Positions 45,915 to 58,483 are shown, counted from the first letter of the stretch. The stretch is 64,000 bases of DNA from Flammulina velutipes (GCA_011800155.1 CM022373.1:3001901-3065900), one strand, 5' to 3'. The notes: a model not told the origin generated them from the letters alone. A program made the numbers and translations.

Positions 45915-46893
45915 CCGATAGTCGAACTCAAAATTGATTTCGATTTTGGGCCGTCTCTCTTGCGCGAGACAAGCAGTTTGCAGTACTGGAACGATCAGAT
46001 TACCTCAATGGGAACTCATAATTGTAATTGGCGTTCATTGCCGTTTCGGGACGGTCGAACACGCAAGGCTTTCTTTGTGCGCACAAATCATGGACACATG
46101 ACAGACTGTGGACAGCAAATAGACGCAGGAAGGGCTTTCATCTACCTGACTATGGTTCACCGTCCAGATGGTAAGGCCAAGGAGAAAAATAGAAACCCTT
46201 CGTAGAAGAAAAAAACCCCAATCTTGTGATCGAGAGTGCAATCGTCTATACAAGTTGAGCGATGGAGGAATATACAGGATGAAGGAAAGATAGACAAACC
46301 ATCTATAACATAGAAGGCAGATACTGAGACGTGTCGACGAATCCTGACTCAGGATTTGACATTGTCGCCGACAGTGCCTGCGTCGAGCCCCTGGATTACT
46401 CTGCGAGTATTTAGTGGTTCAAGCCGGGAGCAGGCGATAACATACGAACCAAAGAAATCAGAGTCGACGTTTGGCTGGCTCCCGCTGGTGCCGTTGAGAT
46501 TACACAAACATGGAAACGGAGGGATTTTCCTGCGGCGAAAGGTCATGCACCTGCCCGTCAACGTCCAGCAAAGTTGGCTATAGAAAAATGTGTGGTGACG
46601 AGGGTAGGACGAAGAGTCGACGTTGGGAGCGCTGGTCGTCGCCTCTAGCGGAACCGAGAGCCGTCCGGTCATCCCATTCCTCTTTGTCTCCCCTGGCAGC
46701 ATCCTATGCCTAAGAGTGGATAACTTAACGACTCTGAGAATTAGCGTCGAAGGGAGGGACTAGGTCAGTAGACACACCAGGCGTGAGCACCGTCCAAGCA
46801 TGCGAGTGCATCTGTGTCAAGCCATTTCTCCTGCAGAAACATTCAGCATATAGGGAAGGGAAATCACTTCCTGTTGACAAACGAAAGAATATG
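45915..46893. other. Spacer between SSP3 and tRNA-like element B
   Basis: The first ~300 bases are the SSP3 downstream region, repeated after SSP4 (shared GGCGTTCATTGC and TTTCGGGACGG). Bases ~46340-46760 match 43490-43900, including a minus-strand frame with FYSQLCWTLTGRCMTFRRRK that has a decayed counterpart near 43640-43720. No intact gene is seen. Confidence 0.45.
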
Positions 46894-46951
46894 CTCCCTC
46901 GGAGGATTCGAACCTCCCTGGCGTGGAACCAGGCTCCAAACAGCAAGGGAG
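46894..46951 (-). ncRNA. 58-nt tRNA-like element, copy B
   Basis: Same length and same stems as copy A (43228-43285). All acceptor, anticodon-stem and T-arm positions are identical; the only differences are one base in the D loop and four in the anticodon loop (TTCCACG here, CTTCGTG in A). Read as a tRNA the anticodon would be CCA. The B box GGTTCGAATCC is perfect and the A box is absent. The surrounding spacer has diverged far more than this element. Confidence 0.5.
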
Positions 46952-49018
46952 AAAACCGTACAACGTTGCATTCTCGCTAGAAGAGATGATGCTGAATCCT
47001 GATGGACGAGCGAAGCGCTGCCTTCGTGAGCTGGAGCTGCTGCTAAGTCGCGATTTTCTTCTTCCTTTTTTTTTCAGCCCGCTCTCCATCGCTCCACGGC
47101 AAAGGACTGGCTCTGTTTGTTGAGACCTTGTCAACGTCTCTGCGAGTGGGCGTGCGCGCGCATGGCAACGGGAGGATTAGCCTGCGAGAAAAGTTCCTGT
47201 GCGTCCCCGCCAACGTCTATCAAAGGCTGGCGATGGAGTAGCATGAAGGCTAAGAATGCGTGGTGACGAGGCTGAGACGAGAGGTTGACGTTGGTAGACA
47301 TCCGGTCATTTCATTCATTCCTCCTTATAGCACCCCCCTGCGACTCATCGAATTATTACGAACCTAGGATGTACAATTAGCGCCGAAGGGAGGGAAGGGG
47401 ACAATGGACGCACATTACTAACGAGTGTTCGGTAGGTATCCTTGAATGGTTCTTCGCTTTCGGTGAGTCGTCACGCAGATCGAAGTGATGATTCCTCCGA
47501 CATGGCAACTTGTATTGCTAGCTAGAGCGTAGCTTTGCCCCGTCAGAAAAAAGAGGGAGCCACGAGCGCTCCAAGCCTCGTCGAGCTCTTTGAGCGTGAT
47601 GAGTCTCCAGGCCGTCTCCCTGAGTCCCTACGTTCCACGCCAGTGAAGATTGCCGTGCAGAAATTTGGCCAGATCCGCTGCAACACCTGGCGACCTGGTC
47701 TGGGTACGCGCCGGTAGGATTCTCCATGGTCGTCGTCGACCTCTTCTGCGCCAACATGAAGGAGCCAAATGGAATACGACGAATGAACATATTCGAAATA
47801 TGATGGATCGAAGACAAGAAAGGACAGAGCACGTGGCAAAACCTTTGCCACCATAATTGATCGCGTCTCTCTTCATATTACTCGTTCTCCGACAATACTT
47901 ATTACTGTCAGGTACGTCCTTTGGCACATCATCTCCAGTATCTCTGACCTTATTTTCCAGCGTACTTCACCTTTTCCCTACAATGGTGATCACATATCTT
48001 CTTTCGACCTAGGCTGCCCGATGAACCACATAAATGGACGGTTATGGGACCCCTCAACGTTTCTTCCCTTCGTCTCCCACCGTCTTTCTCCACTGCCGTG
48101 CTTCCTTCCCTAGCGCGATGGTCTTTACCAACTTCATACTCGAAAGGCTCACCGGTTCTTATCTTTTCATCCTCATTTGACGAGAACATCTAATCGACAG
48201 CCCTCCCAAGTGCTTTCTCCTATCATTTATTGCGATACTATTACAATACAACCCTAGTTTTCCGGTCAACGATATTAAAGGTAGCCTTGGACGGCACGAG
48301 ATAGGTCACCACCCATCCATAATCTCCAAAGAACACTGCATGCACGGAGAATTCTATATGAGGTAGAGCCGCCCTCAGCGCATCACTTCACTATTTTTGT
48401 CGGCGCATTTTTGTCAAGTAATCCTGCTTCGTAGGCGACGATATCAGCGACGATGACACAGAAATACAAGCATCCCGAATGTCCACTTTTCCGACGCGCT
48501 CAGGCGACTTCACAGCCGTCACTCCGCAATGCAGGAAAGGTTCCCTTCAGCATATCGTACTCGCATACAACATTACCAGTGGCATTGACATGATCGTCAT
48601 CATCGAACAACGCCCTCTGCCGGGATACAAAAACGTCAGCCCCACTTCGCATCACTTTATGTCGATTGTTGGAAAGGCGGGTAGGTGGGTAGTAACCTGA
48701 CAAGCTGAGCTAGGTCTTGGCAGTATGTGAATATTCCTACGATACCATATATAGACTATCTTAATTTGGATCTGATATCCTGATCCGGCCTCCCTTATCT
48801 TAAAGCTATTCAGCTTGGTCTGCTGGAAGCGACTTAGGGCTTTTATGTCCTTCATATGTACTAAAGACAATGAATATCGTGACAGCGATGGCTATGCGGA
48901 CGTTGACTACTATGTGTGTATCATCGGCTACCATGCTGATGAGCATCGCATTGAGAATACTACGGGATACTACTTATATTCGAGCTTTACGGACTGAAGT
49001 ACCCCATATCTCAAGAAA
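46952..49018. other. Spacer of duplication unit B with decayed coding pieces
   Basis: A third copy of the GCCGAAGGGAGGGAAG block lies at ~47384. Minus-strand pieces at 47535-47860 (AYPDQVARCCSGSGQISARQ) match unit A near 44090-44330 but are frameshifted against it; the pieces here join as one open frame of about 100 codons from ~47854 to 47543 in another register. No complete gene is supported. The SSP4 promoter occupies the end. Confidence 0.4.
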
Positions 49019-49604
49019 ATGCACTTCAACATCTCTCTCAAGCTGATCGGGACACTATTGCTCCCCGTACTGATGGCCAGTGCTGGGTACGTCCATGGTC
49101 ATTCCTATTCACAAATACCAATAACGATCCGTACATAGACCCGCCGCCATCACCACTGGTACCCCAAGCGAACTACTTCCCACAAGGGATCTCGTGTTGA
49201 TTCAAACCGTTCGTGGATTTTCGAGAACCCTCCCAAAGGTACAACTCCAACAAAGCTACGTGAACAATAATTACAAGGGATACGATGTCGTGGATGGATG
49301 GTATGTGTCCGGGGAAGGATATGTAGCAGCGCGCGCTGTGACTAGGCTGGATGGTGAGGAAATGAGGGACAAGGCAGTGGATATCGAGCGGGTATGTGGA
49401 GATTCGAATGTTTGATGGATGTTGTTGCTAATGGATAGCTTCGATCTGCAGAAAGGGTACCTCCTTCAACATGGCATGGACGATAGTGGTCGATATTGGA
49501 TTGTGTACGAAAGGTATAGACCACCACACGAGCTTGAGGATGAGTATGAGCCCGCGGAGTACGAGAAAATGCCTGTGAAAGATGTAGACTCGTACTTCAC
49601 CTAA
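49019..49604 (+). CDS. Small secreted protein SSP4
   Basis: Three exons, 49019-49086, 49139-49391 and 49452-49604, give 157 residues. A signal peptide (MHFNISLKLIGTLLLPVLMA) precedes SYVNNNYKGYDVVDGW, AARAVTRLDGEEMRDKA, DSGRYWIVYERY and an acidic C-terminus ending in DVDSYFT. Exon lengths match SSP3 except exon 1, which is nine bases longer. Substitutions between the two keep charge and length, which suggests that both are under selection. No domain is recognised. Confidence 0.78.
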
Positions 49605-50390
49605 GATGTTCTAACCAAAAATGTGTTTTATTTTGCGTCGTGATACGCAGAATGTACTGTTTCCGGCAGTCAGCAATACTGGAACGATCAGATTACTCCT
49701 TGAATGGGAACTCGTAATTGTAATCGGCGTTCATTGCTGTTTCGGGACGGTCAAACCTGCAAGGTATTTACATCTTCGTTAGGTGTTCTTTCAATTGCGT
49801 GCACGTATACGATCGGATTACTTCACTGGGAACTCAGAAGCTAAGAAGTGTACAGTGTCAGTAAATAATCGTTTCGGGACGCGCAAGGGATTTACCTCAT
49901 TTGTGAAGGCTTTCTTTGTTTGAACTGTGTGAGAAAATTAGTGATACATGACAGACGGTGGCCTGAATGGACAGGAGGTAGATATGGAAAGGGCTTTCAG
50001 CTTCCTGGCTTCGGCATATTAAAGTCCACCGTCCAGAACACTGAAATGGTTCACATGACCCAAACCCAAGGAGACTGTTGGTATTGCCTCCAAGTACACG
50101 AGAGCATGGTTTGCCTGCCTGCGCGTCCTATGCCTTCGGAAAGTGAACCCTCGTTACATCCTAAGACTCGAAAATACCAACCGTCTGCGTTTGATTACCA
50201 AAAAGAAGTAGATTCACACCATCTCAAAGTGATGCGTCTTCCTTGTGATACCTGTAAGTAAATCCCTCGTTACCCGCAAGCGTTAAGCGCTGAAGTTCAT
50301 TATCATCGATCATCCGATTCTATCAACTATCTGGCAGCTAGAACGCTGATCAACTTTGGTCCATGGACTTAATAGACTCCTGTACTCTAC

Positions 50391-50576
50391 ATGGCTGTTA
50401 CATGGGATAACCCAACGTGGAAAGAATACGAACACCACATGAACGGGAAGCGTCTCCCCCTTCGGGAGATCATCAATGAATACAAGCATCAGTACAATTT
50501 TCCCATTTGCGGATATCCCCAACGTTTGGCGCGATGGAACACTGCTCGAGAAGGATATGCAATTGACGGGTTGTGA
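50391..50576 (+). CDS. Short ORF resembling a Clr5 domain
   Basis: A 61-codon frame: W-K-E-Y near the start, then RLPLREIINEYKHQYNFPIC and R-L-A-R-W-N. The spacing of W, a basic L-x-E-I/V helix, a Y-x-F segment and a final R-x-W is like the Clr5 domain of fungal nuclear proteins, which are normally much longer. No upstream exon could be joined with confidence, so this may be a gene fragment or the visible exon of a spliced gene. Recognition is by pattern only. Confidence 0.35.
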   Translation: MAVTWDNPTWKEYEHHMNGKRLPLREIINEYKHQYNFPICGYPQRLARWNTAREGYAIDGL

Positions 50577-51024
50577 GAATATCTCAGCGGCTAATCAGCC
50601 ACTGAGCGCCTAGAACCTCACAAATGGCGATGCTAGAGCTGTGTATCGGACGGGAGCACATGGGGCGGGCCTAAATTAGATGAATTTAATAGGCCGGATT
50701 ACCCATTCCTACCGCCAGAAAGACAAAGCAACGTACTACGAACTGAGTATTGCTTTGTACAGAAGCTGGAAGGACCGGGCCGGCGTCCCTGTGTGGCGTG
50801 AGAAATGCGGGGAACACGTTTCTGACACCCGGTGACGCGTCTTGATTTGACACTCCGGATCCGACCACTCACCACCATTTAAACTGAGCGCCGTTATTTG
50901 CGTTTCTGTTCTTCCTTTTCTCCCACCACCACGTCCCTTCAACTGTCGCCGTCGCCGTCTCCAACGACGAGCAGCACCGAAACGACAACGCCAAAGCCGC
51001 CTCCGACGACCCCGCGCGCATGCA

Positions 51025-53544
51025 ATGGACACGTTAAAGTCACTCATGCAGCCTCTTGCTGGCTCGTCAGTCATCGATGGAATGAAACTGGTCGTTTTGG
51101 GTGGAACAGTGGAAACAGCGCGGAGAGTGTCGAGTTCAGCATGGTATGTCTTGCATTCGTCGAAATGGCTGTGTTACTTATAACCTATAGGTCTCATTTC
51201 GTTAATTGTAAGCCCTCCCACTGCTCCAACTCCCCCCATACGTGCTGCGCCTCGTGTTGCATGCGCCTAGACGGCACGCTATACAGCATTTCCGCTATTT
51301 GACTTATCCCCATGTATTAACGCCACCGTTCACAGCATTCTTCCTAACCGCCCATTTCTCCGAGGAAGATTCGCCATACGATTGGCTGATGCTATGGCTG
51401 TCCCGTCGTCCGGAGTGGCAACGTTCGCGCGAATTCGAAACTACGACTCGGGCGTCTACTCGCACTGGCACCGACGCCTCGTTTGGCGACGAAGACAACG
51501 TTGACTTCGATGCTGATCTCGAGGAGGATACGGGATATGAAGATGGCCGACCAAAGACCCGTGTTGTCTTCCAACCCACGTTCGATACAACACATACCAT
51601 CTACTACCGGGGACATTGGCTGAGGGTCAGGAGAGGCAGGAAGACGGACGGCAGTGGCTGCGAGATGCTGTCAATATCGTGCGTGAGCCTTACCCCTATC
51701 ATTAATTGCTTTGTTCATCCCATTATAGTGTCGTCGCCCGCAACAACTCCATTCTGAAGCAACTCGTTCTCCAGGCCAAGCGGGAATACGAAGCCGAGTC
51801 GGTCCAGCGTGTCCAAATTTATTTCGCCGCGTCCTACGGCTCATGGTCATGGACGGACTCACGCCACAAGCGGCCTATGTCATCCATCGTGCTCAACCCC
51901 GGTGTGAAGGAAATGCTGTTAGCAGATACCCGGGACTTTCTACGCTCCGAACAGGTATGTAATGTAATGCATTCCAGATGATTATATCTCATCTCCCGAC
52001 GCAGTGGTATGCTGACCGAGGCATTCCTTTCCGACGGGGCTACCTTCTACACGGTGTACCAGGCTCCGGCAAATCCTCCCTCATTCATGCTATCGCCGGC
52101 GAGCTCATGCTCGACATTTATGTCGTATCATTATCGTCGTCCTGGATTTCCGACAGCACGCTCACCACCCTGATGGGCCGGGTACCATCTCGCTGCATCC
52201 TTCTGCTGGAAGATTTGGACGCTGCGTTCACACGGAGCGTGACGCGAGACAAGAACTCCAGCGGGAATCCTGATGGCGACAACTCGGAAGAAGAGGAAGA
52301 GAAGAAGGAGCCAGCGCCACTCCCACCTTCAAGGGGACGAAGAAGCCGCATCAAGCGGGAGACGCTGAGCGAGGTGAACACTCTGAGCTTGAGTGGATTG
52401 CTAAATGCGCTCGACGGCGTTGCTGCGGCTGAAGGAAGACTACTCTTCGCGTAAGTCGTCGCATCCTTGCATACCACTATGCCTTCTGACCTTTCATTTC
52501 AGGACGACGAATCATTTAGAGCGACTGGATCCCGCGCTGTCTCGTCCTGGGCGCATGGACGTCTGGATCGAATTCAAGAACTCGTCGAAATGGCAAGCCG
52601 AGGCGCTCTTCCGCAACTTTTTCCCTTCCATGGACAGCGAACAACCAGCTTCTCGCCACGATCAACACACGCCTCCTCCTGTCCCACCACTCAGTGAAGC
52701 AGACGAAGCCGAGCTCGCTGGCATCGAGCTCCCGTCCCCGCCATCCTCCCCTCCATCGAGTTCGGGCTCGACCCTTTGGTCTCTCTCGCCCTCCTTCGCT
52801 TCTTCAACGGCGTCTCTCCCTCGTTCGAATTCGCCATCTCCACAGAAACTACCGGCTGTCGGCACGTTCGGGGCGAACAACCAAGCGTACCTACCACCTC
52901 CGGTCGATTCCTCTGTCGCATGTTCCCAGCACTCGGCGAAGCCTATGACGGCTGCGAAGCTCGCCCATCTCGCCAAGATGTTCGCGGATGCGATACCCGA
53001 CGAAGAGTTCAGCGTTGCCGCGCTTCAGGGTTACCTGCTCAAGCACAAGAGTAATCCGGACAAGGCTGCAGAGGAGGCGGAAACGTGGGTCGTCGAGGAG
53101 AGGGTTATGAAGGAGAGGCTGAAGAAGGAGAAGGAGGAGAAGGAAAGGAAGCGGGAGGAGAAGGAAGAGAAGAAGAAGAGGGATAGTCAGGAGAAGAAGA
53201 AGAAGAAGGCTGAGGCGAAGAAGAAGGAGGCTGAGGAGGAGGAGAAGAGGAAGGTTGAAGAAGAGGAGAAGGAGAGAGCTGAGAAGGCGAAGGAAGATGA
53301 GTCGAAGGAGAACGCGCCTCCGCCGCCGCCATCTGCCCCGCTGGCGCCCGTCGTTGAGCTCCCGTCGTCGCCACCGCCAGACCCCATTCCTTTCGTTGCT
53401 GCTCCGCAACCAATCTCCGTCGCCAGTCCGCCGTCCATCGCGTCTGACTCTGACAGCGACTCTTCTTCGGACGACGAGGACGACGAGCTGTCCACGACTA
53501 CTATCATCAAGCCCAATTCCGTCGGCTGGGGCTCGTGGCATTGA
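51025..53544 (+). CDS. BCS1-like AAA ATPase with long charged tail
   Basis: Six exons: start ATG 51025; introns after ~51138, 51207, 51678, 51954 and 52451, all GT-AG and in frame. A BCS1-type N-terminal region (FFLTAHFSEEDSPYDWLM, then RPEWQRSREF) leads to HWLRVRRGR and VVARNN. The AAA core has Walker A GVPGSGKS, Walker B ILLLEDLDAAF, sensor ATTNHLERLDPALSRPGRMD. Bcs1 itself is a mitochondrial inner-membrane ATPase that inserts the Rieske protein; fungi carry several divergent relatives of unclear function. The ~330-residue C-terminal extension is unusual: proline/serine-rich, then a K/E-rich helix (~53090-53310), then an acidic serine tail (SDSDSDSSSDDEDDE). Probably a diverged paralogue, not the housekeeping gene. 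Confidence 0.88.
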
Positions 53545-56326
53545 CTCCCTCCACCCTCGCCTGCAGCAGCGAGGGTCTATGGTATGTGGTACCACAACCT
53601 CGTAGGGGTCCATACTACGTGAAGCCACATTTTTCCTATGCATAACAATTTCTGTATATATCGCATCTAACTCATACATACTTACATCCATCCACCCCAC
53701 GCGCATCCATCCCCATCTTTTTGTATATTCCTGTACATACTTAGTGTTTCAGTTCTTTCTCATGTCATCGGCTGTATATTTGGGCAATTGATTATACTTT
53801 AACTAATACTTTGGATGTGTGTTTGCGGGGAGTCGCGCATGTTATCCTTGCGATTTGTAGGGACGTTTAGGCGATGAATGAGTCGACGAAGAGATGCTGA
53901 ATAGCGGATTCGCGGATGTGACGGGGGAATATGACTTGCTGTATTTTCCAGTCAAAGAAGTTAGTATCGACAGACGGACTGTCGTCGAGCAATGTCTTTC
54001 CTTGGTGGCATAGTTCATTCACTGCTTAAAGCGAAACGACGGTATCCGTTCTATGGTAGTACACGACCTCTAGAGCGTAGCTCGTCGGGTACAGTTGCCG
54101 ACCCCATGGCACACTACGTCGTGCGGATCTGACTACTTGAATGAAGGCTTGAATGGACTAGCGGACATGGCTATTCATATAGCATGAAGAAGACTCAGGA
54201 TCTAGAAAATCTGTATTGAGTACCTAGAGGCGAAGCATCTGGGATGCTAGCGGAATGAATCTGTCTACAATGCGTGGCGAATGTATAAATTTTGTATGAA
54301 AATCCAGGACGTAAATACATGCGTTCAACGCGAGGCCATTTCCCAGCACTATCGCGTAGCCCTTCGAGACGTAGAAGGTACCAGCGGATAATGGTGTCAC
54401 GGGCGTATTGGGATAGCGCCGTCAACTTAGACGCCCAAAGTTGTTATGTGGCGTCTTTGAATACTAGGCGACCGGAGATAAGGGCTGGTATTCAGAACGT
54501 GATGAGAAATTGACCACGTAGTTCAACGAAGCGTGAATGGAGTAGCGTGGGGCGGAACTCATAAGAATACTTGTCCCTGCTACTTGACACGAATGCTGTC
54601 AATCAAATTAAACTGGAAGGACAAGTCCTATACAGCTCATAGTTCGCCGAGCTGGTGTGGCGCGCACGAACAATTCCTTCGGGAGGGATAACGATACGGA
54701 CAAGGTCAAAGACAGTAGCACACATCAGGCGGTAGCGCTACGAGGCGATAGTGCAATGTATCTGCAATGTCCCCGTGTCATTATAAGACGATACTAACCC
54801 TCGTTACGGATATTGAACAGGTATCCTGGTCAACGCAATAGTCAGCATGGAGGCGTAGCAGGGTTGTAATTACACCTATAATGCTTAAGCCATTTTCTCT
54901 CGTCAAAAAGCAGTAACGTGGCGCAGTTGTTGCATAACTACAGCATGCTGAGTGGTCGGAGTCTGTCTCTCACAGATCTGTTAAATACAAGAACTCACCG
55001 AACGGATGGACTGGGTGATTGCTATTCTACGGGGGAGGAAACAAGTTGTTCAAACGCAGGCGCGAACGGACATAAAATCATACGAGCCCTGCTACGCTAG
55101 CGCTGTCAGGCGAATTCAATCTTATAACCACGCGCAGACTATTTGGGTTCATACCTCTATGACTAGCCGATACGAATCTGGGGAAACGGGGATTACAATC
55201 AATTACGATGGTATCGAGAGAGCTACTTTCCTTGGTTCGGTATGCGGACTGCAGTTCTAGCTTCTAGTTGATTCGACCTTGAGATGGCCCCTTCGGGATG
55301 ATGACTGCCGACCCCAGCAAATACATGCAGTATATGATATGCGCGGTCGACTAGGAAGGTTTGGCTACGATGACAGCTGGGTGTATGTATAGCATGAGTC
55401 TCCAGGATCTATAACGAACCTTAGTTTCATACGGAACATTGAATGCGCGGGACGGGAGATGAACGTCTATACAATTCGCTGGGAATTTCCAAGGGATCTG
55501 GCCGGAACAGAGACTAGTATGTTCGAGCACAGGTAGCACTTACATGCGGTGTACGGTTTTCAAACCCACTCGGAAAAGGGACGGGACGGTATCAACGTGG
55601 CGCAGTTTGTATAGCAATTTCGACGAGCATGGTGAATGTGAAGAGATCTGCGCGTCTCCCAGAATATAGAATGCATTGTGAAGGTACGTACAGTAGCAGA
55701 GCCTAAGGAAGGCAAGCGAAGCGTGAACGGAACGATATGAAGCCTGTAACCCTGGTACTTCATACAAATTCTGTCAGTCCATGCATTAAGCTGGGAGAAT
55801 GTGTATGAACGGTGTAGCTCGTTCATTCGATGGGAAACCCGCTTCCGATGACGTCCCCAGGGAAAAGGCGTCTGTGGCGCACGGCAAAGAAACGAGTATC
55901 GCTCACCTGACGGTACAGTCGCGCGATGCATTATTCGCAGCGGGCTAATCTCATCTGAATCTATACCGACCCTCGTTACGCATATTGCACAGGGTGTATC
56001 CTGGTCAACGCAATAGTCAGCACGGAAGCGCAGCAGGGTTGCGATTACACCTGCTGATCGACTTGGGGTATTTTCGTTCCAGCGTTGGAGGCGACGCTGG
56101 ACGCAAGGGCGCAGTACGAACAGTTTGTCGTCGGGAGGCGGGTGGGCGCCTAGACAGCACGGATAGGACGGACCGTATTCCAAACGGAAGCAAATCCAAG
56201 TTATTGATCCCGGACGTTGACAACGATCACACGTGGAAAAAAAGAGGCGATCAATTAAAAGAGGCAAGGGTTGGTTATTTATGCATCCGATGGAACAAGA
56301 CGCTTTTCCTGTTTCTTCCCATCCAG
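53545..56326. other. Long intergenic region with internal duplication
   Basis: No gene is supported. Two related stretches, about 54190-54880 and 55390-56055, share words in the same order, including GCGAAGCGTGAA and a terminal block GTATCCTGGTCAACGCAATA followed by GTCAGCA and GCAGGGTT. ACGTGGCGCAGTT occurs at ~54915 and ~55595. This looks like a decayed direct repeat of an unknown element. Confidence 0.5.
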
Positions 56327-58293
56327 ATGGACCAACGGACGACGTGCCCGCTCGACTTTGTTGTGGTGGGGGACAGCGTGTCGGGGATTGGATGTGCGTT
56401 CACGCTTGCGTTTGTGGGGCATCGAGTTACGGTGCTGGAGAAGCTGGGGGAGGTGCGTTTGTTTTTTCTTTTGGGTGGGTGGGTGAAGGGGGCTGATTTG
56501 ATTGGGGTGTGTTTAGCATGAGAAGGATGCGCAGCCGAATAATGGGGGGATGCGTCTCCCGCCGAATATTGCGCGTATTATACGGATGTATCCTGGGACG
56601 TTGCCTTTGTTTGATAGAGCTACGAAGCTGGATGGGTGCGTTTGTTATGTTCTCTCGTTGATTACTGCTTATGTTCGTGCAGGCTAGAGTTCCGCACTGG
56701 TATGTGCCGTGCGATTTACCAACTCTCCTCTGAACATTTGTACAGGCGATACCAACGAGGTGATGGGGCGCATGTGCTTCGACAGCCAAATCATGGAAGA
56801 TCTGGGCTCGGACTACTACCTCATCTCCGTGCGTGTTCTCCGCTGCCTCTTGTACCCCATTATTCCTGATCCCTGAACAGCATCACAACTACACGACGTT
56901 CGCGCGTAATTTCTGTCATGAGATGGGGGTCAAGTTCCGGTATGACTTTCCTGTCAAGACTATCGAGACGTCGAAGGATGGGCCTGCGGTGGTTATTGGC
57001 GAGAATGGGGAACGAATAGAGGGGGATGTGGTGCGTTTCTGAGTTTTCTATGGTCGATTTGGACTGATGGCGGGATGATAGATCATCGGAGCGGATGGGC
57101 ATAATAGTGTGGTGCGGGAGTACCTCCTTGCGCAGCAGCCGGAGGACGATGAGGATGAGGACGATTCGGCGTCTACGAGCACTGCGGGACCGATGGGGAT
57201 GTATCGTACGCTTACCGGGTATGTTTAGTCTCGTCGTGTGACTGTTGTGCGCATCTTATATCCCCATAGAGCTTCGTTGTCTGTGCCTATGGAAGAGATG
57301 AGGCGGCACCCCGAGTTGAAGGACCTGGCGGAGTCTACGCAGGTACGTCTCGCGATGTTTGTTGGGTGTTCGTTTTCTGATATGTTTATCAGTATGGTGT
57401 TTGGATGGGCGATGGCTATTGCGCTACTGGTGGAGTGGTGCGTTTTGTCTTTCCAGACCTGACTTGTTCCTTATTCTTTCGATAGCACGGAAATATCTAC
57501 ACGTTGGGCATTAATATAACACGACCGCTTTCCCCCAACGACCTGGACCTGGAGTGGACGGATAGCGCTCCGAGTGACTTTTTGCACTCGTTCATGCCGG
57601 ATGCTCATAGCTCGTGCGTCTCGCCTTCGCCTTTTCGATAAATGTATCATGACCGTTCTGCGCCTAGGATTAAACACCTAATTTCTATCGCGAAAGTTGC
57701 GCATCCAACGGTGCAACATATACATCCCGTCGAGAGCTACGTCGACATCCATTCGAAAGCGGTCATCGTAGGCGACGCTGCCCATTGCACACCCGTCAGT
57801 CGCGCTATCCACCGTTTCACCGTATCCTTCTGAATTCTCCTCCAGCTTCACGGAACACATAACTCGTACGTCCGGTCAAACTGGAATATCATCGCCGTCA
57901 GCTAATAATATCGTCAGATCCCTGGCCATCGAAGACACCTTCGCGATGGGCAACCTCTTCGCCCACATCACACACAAATGCCAGATCCCGGCGTTCCTTA
58001 GGGGGTTCAACGAAGTGCGCATCCCGCGCTCAAAGCACGTTGCGAACAACGAGCTTGGCGGTTTGTCATCGACGTCTCTTCCGCCAGGCCCGCACCGCGA
58101 CCTGCGCAACCAGGGGATGTTGTACTCGCTGGTTATTGCGAATGCGCCGGACGAGCATGCGGAGGAGTTGGCGCAGATGTGGATGTCGTGGATTATGTTG
58201 ACGAATTATGATGCGCAGGAGAGTATATCGGAGTGGTGGTTGGATTGGGGGAGGCATATTTCGGAGATGCAGGTTAATGGGGATGTGGCGTGA
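56327..58293 (+). CDS. FAD-dependent monooxygenase
   Basis: About nine short introns give a salicylate-hydroxylase-type flavoprotein starting at ATG 56327 (MDQRTTCPLDFVVVGDSVSG). The Rossmann motif is a G-D-S-x-S-G-I-G-C-A form of GxGxxG, followed by TVLEKLGE. IIGADGHNSVVRE is the DG motif, and VIVGDAAHCTPV the GD motif that contacts FAD. Middle parts read MRLPPNIARI and YTTFARNF. After the GD motif, ..HGTHNSSLAIEDTFAMGN keeps the usual family spacing. Such enzymes hydroxylate aromatic or alicyclic compounds with NAD(P)H; the substrate is unknown. The position, 37 kb from the terpene genes, does not suggest the same pathway. Confidence 0.85.
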
Positions 58294-58483
58294 GGGTGAG
58301 TCATGAGAAGATATATCGTAGAGTCTGCGCATTTTGAATATACCATCTATCTGATTTTAATGGTGAACGAGTTCGACGCCACAAAGTAGCCACGTGCATG
58401 AACCAAGCGGGAGCAAATAGTCGATCTTGTTTGTCAGCGATTTTCCTTTGGTTTTCCTTCTTCCCTCGTCGCGGTGTTGAACG

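Noticed and set aside
53105..53516. Minus-strand serine-rich and leucine-rich frames opposite the AAA gene tail
   Set aside because: They are mirror images of the repetitive K/E-rich codons on the coding strand.
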